This document shows, piece after piece, positions 15,515-24,581 of a stretch of DNA of 43,610 bases; the stretch's first letter is position 1, and the number at the start of each line of letters is the position of its first letter. The stretch lies in the NCBI GenBank assembly GCA_031291115.1, contig JARLJQ010000014.1, forward strand, positions 1 to 43,610. The letters are read 5' to 3'. Position numbers and translations under genes: made by a program. The notes beneath the pieces are model-generated. The model saw nothing but the letters and a program-made list of their open reading frames with translations. It did not search any database and was not told where the DNA came from. Origin of the DNA: Legionella sp. (GTDB lineage: Bacteria > Pseudomonadota > Gammaproteobacteria > Legionellales > Legionellaceae).

Positions 15515-15625
15515 GCCTTGATCCGTTCGTGTGGAGAAGGAGCAACAGCGCCATCTCGAAGCATCTGCCCCAAGACTATATAACCCTGTGCGAATGCTTC
15601 GAGATGGCGTAAACGCCACCTAAGT
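15515..15625. mobile_element. core-only copy of the MITE-like element
   Basis: The segment retains the outer arm (GATCCGTTCGTGTGGAGAAGG), the inner stem (CATCTCGAAGCATC paired with AATGCTTCGAGATGG) and the loop CCAAGACTATATAACCCTGTGC seen in the intact copy at 4386-4605. The terminal inverted repeats and target duplications are not recognisable, so it is an old, trimmed copy. It lies between two convergent genes. Confidence 0.75.
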
Positions 15626-15687
15626 CAAAAATAATATTCCGTATTATTTTATGTCCTTTTTAATCAAATGGCTTAAGTGTAATCATT

Positions 15688-16173
15688 CTAGGCCTCTGCA
15701 AGCTTATTCAAAGCCTCACCCGTTAGTCGGTAAACAGTCCATTCATCCATGGGTTTAGCCCCCAATTTCTTATAGAAATTAATTGCAGTTTCGTTCCAAT
15801 CCAGCACAGACCACTCTAGTCTTCCGCAGCGTCTTTCTTTGGTCTGGTGTGCAATATAAGCTAATATTTTTTGCCCAATTCCTTTACCGCGAGCCACAGG
15901 TTTAACAAAGACATCTTCCAGATAAATACCCGAACGACCTAAAAAAGAAGATAAATTATGAAAGAATAAGGCGAAACCTACCGGTTTGAAGTTAAGATAA
16001 GCAATAATGACTTCAGCATGAGCTTTTTCACCGAATAGGGTTTCTTTTAAAATCTCTTCTGTGGCAAGGACCTCCTGAGATAGCTTTTCATATTCTGCTA
16101 ATTCTTTTATAAATGAAAGAATCAAGGAAACATCACTGATAGTTGCAGGCTTAATTTCAAATACATCATTCAT
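15688..16173 (-). CDS. GNAT family N-acetyltransferase (spermidine/spermine acetyltransferase-like)
   Basis: A 161-aa cytoplasmic acetyl-CoA-dependent acetyltransferase. IKPATISDVSLILSFIKELAEYEKL at the N-terminus, GFALFFHNLSSFLGRSGIYLEDVFV, the acetyl-CoA loop RGKGIGQ (motif A) and RLEWSVLDWNETAINFYKKLGA (motif B) are the typical blocks of the SSAT-like/COG0456 group, whose members acetylate polyamines, thialysine or related amines. The exact substrate is unknown. The start at 16173 is taken because the family normally begins a few residues before IKPAT; the frame extends to 16215, and neither start has a strong ribosome site. It is divergent from the autotransporter gene. Confidence 0.85.
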   Translation of the reverse strand: MNDVFEIKPATISDVSLILSFIKELAEYEKLSQEVLATEEILKETLFGEKAHAEVIIAYLNFKPVGFALFFHNLSSFLGRSGIYLEDVFVKPVARGKGIGQKILAYIAHQTKERRCGRLEWSVLDWNETAINFYKKLGAKPMDEWTVYRLTGEALNKLAEA

Positions 16174-16438
16174 AATAACAACCGCGATTTTTTGAATAAT
16201 ACAAGATGATGACATTAATAATTTATTGCTTCAATTAATTCAACCATAGCGCCCTACGTTTTTATTCATAAAACTGACATTAGTTATTTGATTCTTAAGC
16301 TTATTATTTTGCAAATAGATACTAAACAACTTAGACTAAGAAAAACTACGAGAGTATAACGGTCTACAGTTATTACTTTTTCTTCATGGGTACTTCGCCC
16401 TATATTTCGCCCTATATAATGATAAGGACATCCTATCT

Positions 16439-19400
16439 ATGCATTATTCAGAAAAGAAACAACGTGCCACAATACATCGTATGCGCTCTACATTAGCCGC
16501 GATTCCTAACTCCTGCAAAACCGTATCACATAATATTTTGCTTATTGGATTATTTGGCACTCTGATAGGTGGAGTACAAGATACTTGGGCAACATGCTCC
16601 ACAGTAGGTTCAGTTGTAACCTGTTCGGGCGTTCCAAGCCTACCGCTGTTTCTAAATAATTACGCTAGTTCCACTGATGGTCTCACCGTTAATGTGACCC
16701 CGACCTCTTTTAGTACACAAATGAATGCACAATTAGGTGGTCAGGTAATAAGTCTTACTGGACAGAATTACACTTTAAATAATAGTGGACTTATAGACCC
16801 CGCTCTTCTTGGGCTTGTGAGTGTGCTAAGCGGAGGGGCTTTTATTGGCACGGGTTCTGTCTCTACAGTTAATGTGCTAAATAATGCCGCTGGTATAATA
16901 AAGGGGACAGGTATACTGCTTGGAACAGACCTTGCTTCAATTAATGGTTTGGCCTTAAGCATAAATAATGCTGCGGCAGGTAGTTCTACAGTTACTAATA
17001 ATGGAACAGTGACTAGCTCCGGTCTTTCAAGTGGAGGTGCAACAACTCTTGCTGATACACCGGTTGTTGCGGTCTATGGTGGCTCAACAGTTAATTTCAC
17101 AAACTCTTCTTCTGGAGTCATTAATGGCCGGGTTGCTTTTGAAACATCAGCTGCAGGTAATACGTTTACCAATGCGGGAGCGATTACTGGTGGTGTTTCT
17201 TTGGGTGCCAATAGTGTTAATAATACATTTATTGCAATTACTGGTTCTTCAATTGACATTGGAGATGGTGTTGGAGGGGCATTAGGTGGACTTTCTGGCG
17301 TAAATATAACGTTTGCACCAACAGGTACTGTAGATGGTGGTACGGGCGTGCTGGTACTTCAAAATCCTGCAGGAGTGGGCACTACCGGAGTAGGTACTGC
17401 TAGCTCTGCAACTTATACTACTTTCTCAAATCTCATTGTAAATAGCGGCACATGGACGCTACAAGGACCGCTAGTTACTGGCTCATCCACATTAAATGGT
17501 GGGGTTGCAGGATTTAATAATAATGCAACCTTTGGCTCAGGCGTATTGACATCTAATGGGGGCATATTACAAGCGAATAACGCGGGACTTAACGTAGCTA
17601 ATCCAATAACATTAGGAGCTGGGGGCTTAACCGTTCAAGGCACCAACGCATTCACATTGTCCGGTATTATTAGTGGTGCTGGTGGCCTGACTAAAAGTGG
17701 AGCTGGGTCGCTTACGTTAAGCGGTGTGAATACTTATTTAGGTGCTACAACGATTGCTGCAGGTACTGTAGTAGTTTCTAACAACAGCTCTTTTAGTACT
17801 AGCGCGATAACAATTACTGGCGCCTCCACAATTAGTGCCCCGGCAGCTATAACTTTAAATAATTTAATTACACTGAATGCCAATGGAACCTTCACAGGTG
17901 TTGGTAGTTTGACCTTATCCAGCACGATCTCTGGCGCTGGAGGTATTATCAAAACTGGTACCGGCACGCTTAGTTTAACAGGGAATAATACTACTTATAC
18001 TGGCACTACAGCTCTTAATGCGGGTACTCTGATTGTTGGTAGCAATACGGCTTTAGGTTCAGGTATATTGAGCGCAGCTGGCGGCACGACCCTTAGTAGC
18101 AGCACAGCGGTAACATTGATTAATAATATAAATCTTAATGGAAACTTAACCATTGGGGGCAGCAATAGCCTCACTTTAAACGGTATTATCGGTGGTACTG
18201 GAGGCCTTAGTAAATTAAATGGTGGAGATCTTACATTAAACGGGGCTAATGTTAATGGGGGTAATACAGCGCTTAGCAGTGGAACGCTAATTGTTGGTAG
18301 CAATACAGCTCTAGGCAATGGCGCTTTAAATGCCGCTAATGGTACCAGCTTGGATTCAAACACTGCAGTAAGCTTGAATAATGCAGCTAGTTTGGCTGGT
18401 GCTCTAACTATCGTAGGCAGCAACGACCTTACATTAAATGGCGTGATCAGTGGTGCTGGTAGCTTTGTTAAAAACGGAACAGCTACATTAACGCTTAATG
18501 GTGCGAATAATTACCTTGGCGGTACAATCCTGAATGCAGGCACTTTGGTTGCTGGGAGCAATACTGCTTTAGGTTCAGGGGGCTTGACAGTTGGCGGCGC
18601 GAGTACGCTTGATTCCTCCGCTGTGGTATCACTAACTAATAGTATGATACTCAATGCTCAATTAACTATTGCAGGCACGAACGATCTTACATTAAATGGC
18701 ATTATCAGTGGCGGTACGGGTAGCCTTAAGAAAATGGGCAATACAACGCTTACACTAAATGGAGTTAATACTTACGGCTCGACGGAGCTTAATGCGGGGA
18801 CTTTGTTAATTCCAACCAATTCTGCTATAGGTTCCGGTCGATTGACAGTGAGTGGTGCGAGTACTTTTGATTCTACTTCCGCGCTATCTGTAGGTAATCT
18901 AATCACACTTAATAGCGTTTTAACAACGCCAGGTAATTTCGATCTCAGCTTAGATGGAGTTATTGATGGTAGTGGTGGTGGTTTTATTAAAAATGGTGCA
19001 ACAACGCTTACATTAAATGGAAATAATACTTATAGCGGTACTACTACTATTAATGGCGGCACTTTATTCGCTGGTCACAGTAATGCATTAGGTACTAGTA
19101 CCTTAATAGTAGGCAATGCCAGCACGCTTGATTCCGTTACAGGGGTATCACTGAGTAATTTAATTACCCTTAATGCCGATTTAACTACAGCAGGCACAAA
19201 CGCGCTCACCTTAGATGGTGTTATCAGTGGAGCTGGTGGTCTGATTAAAAACGGCACGTCCAAATTAACTCTGGATGGTATTAATACATACACCGGTTTG
19301 ACTACCCTTAATGGCGGGAGCCTGATTATAGGTTCTGATGCAGCGCATTCATCTGCAACCATTGTTAGTAATTTAGGAATCAATAGCGGCATAACTCTTG

Positions 19401-22279
19401 GTGGTCATGGAACAGTCGGAGGCACTGTAACGGTAAATAGCAGTGGTCATTTAGCCCCCGGGAACAGCATCGGTACCTTGACTGTAGGTGGTGATTTAAC
19501 TCTGAATGCAGGCAGTATCCTGGATTTTGAATTTGCAGGTTCGGGCGTTGGCGACCGAGTTAAAGTGCTCGGGAATCTAAGTCTCAACGGTGCCACTTTG
19601 AATGTTATCGACCTTGGTGGGTTTGCTCTAGGTACTTATAATCTATTTGATTATAACGGTACATTGACCCAATCGGGTGGCGGGATAGTTTTTGGTACCA
19701 CTCCACCTGGTGGCACCTACAGCATAGAATACCTTACTGGTTCTAAACTGGTTAATCTAATAAACAGCACTGGAGTTACACTTAACTTCTGGAATGCCAA
19801 TGGCCTAGCCTCACCGACTCAGCGAGGTGGTGGCAGTGGCACTTGGTCTACTACATCGCCTGTATGGACGGACAGTATCGGTAGCTTGACAGCGGCTATG
19901 TCTCCCCAGCCTGGATTTGCAGTGTTTGGCGGCGCTCCAGGGACGGTTACTGTTGATAATACTTCGGGGCAAACCAGTGCGCTAGGCATGCAATTTGAGG
20001 TAGGTGGTTATATATTAGACGGCGCAGGCTTAGAGCTTAATAATGGAGCGAATCCTGCCATAATCCGCGTGAGTAACAGCAGTTCGAATACCGCTACAAT
20101 CAACAACGTACTCTTTGGTACGGGTGGCATTGACAAACAAGACATTGGGACTCTCGTACTCAATGGAGCCAATACTTACACGGGAACTACGCTTGTATCT
20201 GCAGGAACTTTATCTATCTCTAATGATAATAACTTGGGTGCCGTAGGTAATGCTCTGGATATTAGAGGCAGTACGTTACAAACTACTGCGAATGTTACGA
20301 TGAATCGCGCGACCACTTTAGGAGCTGCTGGCGGCACGTTCTTAACGGATTCCGGAACGACACTCACCCAAAGTGGGGCTATTAGTGGTCCTGGCGCACT
20401 TACTAAAAACGGTGCAGGTACGTTCATTCTTAATAATGGCACCAACAGTTATACTGGTGGCACGACAGTTAATGCCGGCACCTTACAAGCCGGTGTTGCG
20501 GGAGCCTTGGTTAATAACACGGCCTACGCGATTAATGGCGGTTTACTTGATTTAAACAACTTTGATTTGGTGATGTCTTCTTTGACGGGTACTGGAGGCT
20601 CCATTAATTTGGGAACCGCAACATTAACCGACAATCAAACAAGCAACAGCAGTTACGCGGGTTCTTTTTTAGGTTCCAACTTGTTTGTGAAACAAGGAGT
20701 GGGCAGCCTGATTTTAACCGGTAACAGCAGTGCGTTTGCTGGTACTGCTCAAATTGATGCAGGTCTTCTGCAAGTAAACGGCACATTAGGTGGCAATTTA
20801 TTAGTGAATGCGGGAGGTCGTCTTGAGGGCACTGGCACCGTAGGCAATACGACCGTCTTCGGCACTATCTCTCCTGGCACCGGTGGATTGCAAACGTTGA
20901 AAGTTAATGGCAATTACATCCAAAATGCAGGTTCCCTATATGAAGCAAAAATCAATGCAGCAGGCCAATCGACCTTGATTCAAATATCAGGAAATGCACA
21001 GTTAAACGGCGGCAACGTAAACGTCACGGCCGCAAATGGTCTTTATACACTGGGTCATTACACGCTGTTAAATGCAGGGGGGAATGTTACAGGAACCTAT
21101 ACTCAGATGACGAACAACCTGCCATTCCTTACTTTTGCTCTGTTATATGATACCCATAATGTATTCCTGGATATTATTCCCAGTACGGTCATAACGTTTC
21201 CTGATGTGGCAGTAACACCTAATCAGCAGGCTGTTGCAGTCGCTGTTGAAAGCTTAGGCACGGATAATCTACTCTTTGAAACCGTGTTGAATCTGCCCAC
21301 CATTCAATCCGCACAAAATGCCTTTAACAGTTTATCTGGTGAAGTATACGCCGCCACTATAGGCAGTTTAATCGACGCCAGCCGTTATGTTGAAGACGCG
21401 ATGCTGACTCGCATGACCACATCTACTATAAATAATGATACCGCTCATAAAGCCTATAACATCTGGGCTCAGGGCATTGGTTCTTGGGGGCATCGTGATG
21501 GCAATATTAATAGCGCCCGCGTGATTACAAGTGGCGGTGGTATTTTTATGGGCGCGGATACCAACAGTGATGCCGGTCGTTTTGGGTTCTTGGCCGGATA
21601 CAGCGCGCTACAAACCAATGTAGAAGCGCGTAGTTCGAATACCAATTCAGACAGCTATCATCTGGGGCTGTACGCAGACCAACGATTCGGAAATTTCAAC
21701 TTACGTACGGGTGGCGCCTACAGCTGGCATGATTTAGATTCGCGCCGTATTGTCGTGTTCCCTGGCTTGTCTGAGTTATTAAAATCAGACTACATGGCTA
21801 ATACCGCACAAGCCTTTGTTGAGTCAGGTTATGGTTTTGAACGCGGAACTTGGCTGGCAGAGCCTTTTGCTCGCGCCAGTGCGATTCATGTAGGTTCTGA
21901 TTCATTCCATGAGAACAATGGTATTGCGGCACTGACCAGTCGGGGTAATACAGAAAATGTGTACTACTCGACACTGGGTGGCCGTATTTATAATACCTTT
22001 AAACAAGAAGAAAATTTTGTATTAAAAGGCCGCGGACTTTTAGGCTGGCGTCATGCGTTTAATAATATTAATCCATTAGCAACCATGATGTTTGATACGA
22101 GTATTCCTTTCACGATAGGTGGTAGTCCAATTGCTCGTGATGGCGTAGTAATCGATGCTGGGATGGATGCGTTGCTGCCTAATAAAGCATTGACCTTAAC
22201 CTTATCGTATTCAGGCCAATTAGCGAGTCAAGTACAAGATCACGGAGTACGCGGCGTAATCTCTTGGCGTTTCTCATAA
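16439..22279 (+). CDS. giant type V autotransporter with PATR repeats
   Basis: A 1946-aa surface protein. Residues 1-51 form an extended signal peptide with a basic N-region (KKQRATIHRMR) and cleavage near DTWA. Residues about 52-1660 are a Gly/Asn/Thr/Ser-rich beta-helical passenger. It contains about ten passenger-associated transport repeats of the form GAGGLxKxGxGxLTLxGxNTYxG...GTLxVGSNTALG, seven of them closely spaced between about 17650 and 19340 and others near 20110, 20390 and 20680. Residues about 1665-1946 form the translocator barrel (from YNIWAQGIGSWGHRDG to the terminal GVISWRFS). No protease, lipase or other catalytic domain was seen, so adhesion or aggregation is the likeliest role. 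AAGGA lies about 10 nt before the ATG, and a 12-bp tandem TTCGCCCTATAT occurs at 16394-16416. Confidence 0.9.
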   Translation: MHYSEKKQRATIHRMRSTLAAIPNSCKTVSHNILLIGLFGTLIGGVQDTWATCSTVGSVVTCSGVPSLPLFLNNYASSTDGLTVNVTPTSFSTQMNAQLGGQVISLTGQNYTLNNSGLIDPALLGLVSVLSGGAFIGTGSVSTVNVLNNAAGIIKGTGILLGTDLASINGLALSINNAAAGSSTVTNNGTVTSSGLSSGGATTLADTPVVAVYGGSTVNFTNSSSGVINGRVAFETSAAGNTFTNAGAITGGVSLGANSVNNTFIAITGSSIDIGDGVGGALGGLSGVNITFAPTGTVDGGTGVLVLQNPAGVGTTGVGTASSATYTTFSNLIVNSGTWTLQGPLVTGSSTLNGGVAGFNNNATFGSGVLTSNGGILQANNAGLNVANPITLGAGGLTVQGTNAFTLSGIISGAGGLTKSGAGSLTLSGVNTYLGATTIAAGTVVVSNNSSFSTSAITITGASTISAPAAITLNNLITLNANGTFTGVGSLTLSSTISGAGGIIKTGTGTLSLTGNNTTYTGTTALNAGTLIVGSNTALGSGILSAAGGTTLSSSTAVTLINNINLNGNLTIGGSNSLTLNGIIGGTGGLSKLNGGDLTLNGANVNGGNTALSSGTLIVGSNTALGNGALNAANGTSLDSNTAVSLNNAASLAGALTIVGSNDLTLNGVISGAGSFVKNGTATLTLNGANNYLGGTILNAGTLVAGSNTALGSGGLTVGGASTLDSSAVVSLTNSMILNAQLTIAGTNDLTLNGIISGGTGSLKKMGNTTLTLNGVNTYGSTELNAGTLLIPTNSAIGSGRLTVSGASTFDSTSALSVGNLITLNSVLTTPGNFDLSLDGVIDGSGGGFIKNGATTLTLNGNNTYSGTTTINGGTLFAGHSNALGTSTLIVGNASTLDSVTGVSLSNLITLNADLTTAGTNALTLDGVISGAGGLIKNGTSKLTLDGINTYTGLTTLNGGSLIIGSDAAHSSATIVSNLGINSGITLGGHGTVGGTVTVNSSGHLAPGNSIGTLTVGGDLTLNAGSILDFEFAGSGVGDRVKVLGNLSLNGATLNVIDLGGFALGTYNLFDYNGTLTQSGGGIVFGTTPPGGTYSIEYLTGSKLVNLINSTGVTLNFWNANGLASPTQRGGGSGTWSTTSPVWTDSIGSLTAAMSPQPGFAVFGGAPGTVTVDNTSGQTSALGMQFEVGGYILDGAGLELNNGANPAIIRVSNSSSNTATINNVLFGTGGIDKQDIGTLVLNGANTYTGTTLVSAGTLSISNDNNLGAVGNALDIRGSTLQTTANVTMNRATTLGAAGGTFLTDSGTTLTQSGAISGPGALTKNGAGTFILNNGTNSYTGGTTVNAGTLQAGVAGALVNNTAYAINGGLLDLNNFDLVMSSLTGTGGSINLGTATLTDNQTSNSSYAGSFLGSNLFVKQGVGSLILTGNSSAFAGTAQIDAGLLQVNGTLGGNLLVNAGGRLEGTGTVGNTTVFGTISPGTGGLQTLKVNGNYIQNAGSLYEAKINAAGQSTLIQISGNAQLNGGNVNVTAANGLYTLGHYTLLNAGGNVTGTYTQMTNNLPFLTFALLYDTHNVFLDIIPSTVITFPDVAVTPNQQAVAVAVESLGTDNLLFETVLNLPTIQSAQNAFNSLSGEVYAATIGSLIDASRYVEDAMLTRMTTSTINNDTAHKAYNIWAQGIGSWGHRDGNINSARVITSGGGIFMGADTNSDAGRFGFLAGYSALQTNVEARSSNTNSDSYHLGLYADQRFGNFNLRTGGAYSWHDLDSRRIVVFPGLSELLKSDYMANTAQAFVESGYGFERGTWLAEPFARASAIHVGSDSFHENNGIAALTSRGNTENVYYSTLGGRIYNTFKQEENFVLKGRGLLGWRHAFNNINPLATMMFDTSIPFTIGGSPIARDGVVIDAGMDALLPNKALTLTLSYSGQLASQVQDHGVRGVISWRFS

Positions 22280-22300
22280 AACCATTCAACGAAATAGGAA

Positions 22301-22324
22301 GTAGGCTGGGCTGTAAAGCCCAGC
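22301..22324. repeat. short palindrome (GCTGGGCT/AGCCCAGC family), copy 1
   Basis: GCTGGGCT at 22305-22312 pairs with AGCCCAGC at 22317-22324 around GTAA. It lies 25 bp after the autotransporter stop and before a convergent gene, so it may also act as a terminator. Same family as 23355, 25528, 27412, 27531, 30813, 30894 and 40950. Confidence 0.75.
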
Positions 22325-22346
22325 ATTTCAGCGAAGCCCTAAGCAA

Positions 22347-23180
22347 CTATCCCCGCACCATTTCACTAGAATTTCCGGGAAATGATATCGCCATCATGTC
22401 TGGCTCATTGAGTTGTTGATGAGCTGCTGTAGCTGTTTCGCTAACCCGCTGCGTATTTATTTTATTATCTGATGTCATGCAATTTATGAACGCTGCCATC
22501 GCGTTGAGTACATAGATACTACAGCGCTTATCGCCAGTACTTGCTTGTTTATAAGTTAATATCGGTCCGGTTACAGCCACTTTACTTTCAAGCGACAAGT
22601 CAAAGCATTTGCGAAGTGATTCAGCGGTTTGAGCCCCAGCCAACACTCTCATTAGCTTGGTTTGTAATAACTCATCTCCTGAAATGAGAGAGTTCGAAAT
22701 AAACCACCCTAATACAGGTACGGGGTTATAGATGCCTATGGGGTTAATAGTTGACTCAATAATACTGACATTTAAATGGCTGTCTGAATCTTTGTATAAA
22801 ACTATATGATTAAAATGTGCTCTATAGGTGGCGCTAGAGAGACGTCCTTTCACCATAAATGCATGAGGAAATTGAAGTGCCGTAAATTGTATTCCTGTCT
22901 CTTTTAGTTTGGTTATGATTTCTGGTAAAAACTCGAGAGAAACTCCTTCTTGGCATTCTGTTGATAGCGAGTCCAGAGATGTAATCACCGTTTTACCCTT
23001 TTTTGGATGCACAACAAATTGTAGGGCATCACCGCTGCTTAAATCTATTTTTAATAATTTTTCTTGAGAAGATGATAAAAAATGGTCTGTCATATAAGTT
23101 TTTAATGAATACGGTCCTATGCCCTTTGTAGCGGGACAACCGGCTAAAGCATTCCCTAGATCTAAGGTTATTAATGTCAT
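22347..23180 (-). CDS. unknown protein with a YopJ/Ulp1-like (clan CE) His-Glu-Gln-Cys pattern, candidate effector
   Basis: A 277-aa protein with no signal peptide or membrane segment. Numbered from the ATG at 23180 (GGGA 6 nt upstream), residues 119-145 read YRAHFNHIVLYKD...LNVSIIEST and residues 210-230 read YKQASTGDKRCSIYVLNAM. In YopJ-type acetyltransferases and Ulp1-type proteases the same order occurs: His in a strand followed by an amphipathic strand ending in an acidic residue, then a Gln/Ser-rich turn and Cys at a helix start. Candidate catalytic residues are H122 (or H125), E142, Q212 and C220. No homologue is recalled, and the E-to-C spacing is larger than in YopJ, so this is a structural hypothesis. 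An acyltransferase gene lies upstream on the same strand. Confidence 0.6.
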   Translation of the reverse strand: MTLITLDLGNALAGCPATKGIGPYSLKTYMTDHFLSSSQEKLLKIDLSSGDALQFVVHPKKGKTVITSLDSLSTECQEGVSLEFLPEIITKLKETGIQFTALQFPHAFMVKGRLSSATYRAHFNHIVLYKDSDSHLNVSIIESTINPIGIYNPVPVLGWFISNSLISGDELLQTKLMRVLAGAQTAESLRKCFDLSLESKVAVTGPILTYKQASTGDKRCSIYVLNAMAAFINCMTSDNKINTQRVSETATAAHQQLNEPDMMAISFPGNSSEMVRG

Positions 23181-23354
23181 ATAGATTCCCAATATAAAAG
23201 AATAAGATAGCAGAGTAAGATTAAGGCAGTATTAATGTTTTTGTAATCAATGGGGGCAGTGACTTACACCAAACTAAATCCCCATCTTTGCGATACAGCA
23301 AAGACGGGAGCTCAATCATTGGAGATACTGTGCAAATCAATAGGCTCAGGATGT

Positions 23355-23378
23355 ATGCTGGGCTGTAAAGCCCAGCAT
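23355..23378. repeat. short palindrome (GCTGGGCT family), copy 2
   Basis: ATGCTGGGCT at 23355-23364 pairs perfectly with AGCCCAGCAT at 23369-23378 around GTAA, just downstream of the acyltransferase stop (minus strand). Stem of 10 bp. Confidence 0.75.
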
Positions 23379-23401
23379 ATGAGCTACGAATAAATTACCG
23401 A

Positions 23402-24406
23402 CTATTGGGGAGTCATTGATACAGTTGTTTTGTCCAGCTCAGCTTCTTCTTTTTTCAAAGTAGTTAGCTGCTTTCTTGCCTCATCTTGCGCTAATTTATT
23501 TTTCCAAATCCCAAGGCGAGTATGAGGTGTTTCTTCTTTAATCGTCTCAATTTGTTTTACAGTAAGTTCCTGCGTATGACGATAGTACGAATAAAGTTCA
23601 GCGCATATTGCTTCAATTTTCAACTCATCACTTAGGTCTGCATTTTCAGGTTTTAGGTGAGAATCAATCACGCCACATGAGGTGACGCGCACATTGTTTA
23701 AATGAAATAGAGATGCAAATGCACGAAAATCAGAGCGGTTGCGAATCCAAAGAGGAATAACCGGATTCTGTAAACACCAGAAACCATCAAGTCGAGCAAC
23801 TTGAATAGGTAAATTATTCTTTATTGCCAACTGAGCAACACCAGTGTAGATTCTGGGAGGCTCTTGACCGATGAGGGAAAAATTGCCTTGAGGAAACAGT
23901 GCGACGCAGCCTTGCTCATTAAGTACTTTGCTCGCTAGATCTATCGCCCCAGCATTCGAGGAGCGCCCCTTTTCCTTCTTTGCACTGGAATCTATGGGTA
24001 TCGTTTGAAACATATTCAGCATATTTTTAACGCCGGGTATGCCATTAAAAGCAGTTGTGGCAAAAAAGCGAGGCGGTGCGCCCTTTATTTTTGAGGCAAC
24101 AACAAGTGCATCTAAGGAGGTTCGATGTGGACCTATTGCAATAATTTTATTTTCAGCATTAGTGATTTCTAAATCACCATTCGTTGTATGAAACATACGT
24201 AAAATCACTGACAAAATACCGGCCGATATACGCGCAGCACGGGTATCATAGTTAAGTTCATTTTTAGACTCTGCGTATCTTGCAAACGCGTACATTGCTA
24301 CAGCAACGCCAGTAAGTAATAGCAGCATAGTATAAGCACTCGATGCAGGTTCATCGTCTAAACCACAGGTATTTAATGAATTAAAAGGAGGATCAAAGTC
24401 AGGCAT
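23402..24406 (-). CDS. PlsC-type lysophospholipid acyltransferase
   Basis: A 334-aa membrane-associated acyltransferase expected to transfer an acyl chain to a lysophospholipid such as 1-acyl-glycerol-3-phosphate. A hydrophobic anchor lies at residues 24-42. The catalytic HxxxxD box is HRTSLD (H94, D99), preceded by IIAIGP. The substrate-binding block, usually FPEGTRS, reads FPQGNFS at 171-177, so Glu is replaced by Gln. The P/IDS block (IPIDSSAKKEK) is also recognisable. The C-terminal 90 residues are charged and helical, an extension absent from minimal PlsC. GAGGGA lies about 9 nt before the ATG. With the Gln substitution and the C-terminal extension, this looks like an accessory paralogue rather than the housekeeping plsC. 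Confidence 0.82.
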   Translation of the reverse strand: MPDFDPPFNSLNTCGLDDEPASSAYTMLLLLTGVAVAMYAFARYAESKNELNYDTRAARISAGILSVILRMFHTTNGDLEITNAENKIIAIGPHRTSLDALVVASKIKGAPPRFFATTAFNGIPGVKNMLNMFQTIPIDSSAKKEKGRSSNAGAIDLASKVLNEQGCVALFPQGNFSLIGQEPPRIYTGVAQLAIKNNLPIQVARLDGFWCLQNPVIPLWIRNRSDFRAFASLFHLNNVRVTSCGVIDSHLKPENADLSDELKIEAICAELYSYYRHTQELTVKQIETIKEETPHTRLGIWKNKLAQDEARKQLTTLKKEEAELDKTTVSMTPQ

Positions 24407-24581
24407 GTTATGTATTCCCTCAAAAAACCAAATATAAAAGTCGGACTAGCCAAGAGTGGTTATACTATCTATAAAATTAATATTGTCAATTAAATGACCA
24501 AAAAATAGACTGAAATATATCCCATCTGACCTTAGGGGTTGAGGAGAAGCGGTCTACGCCAATTGAAAATCAAAGCGGCCC

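Noticed and set aside
17995..19392. Long antisense open frames in the autotransporter (e.g. 17995-18423, 19075-19392)
   Set aside because: They are Pro/Val/Leu-rich mirror products of the Gly/Asn/Thr-repeat coding on the other strand, with no ribosome sites or family motifs.
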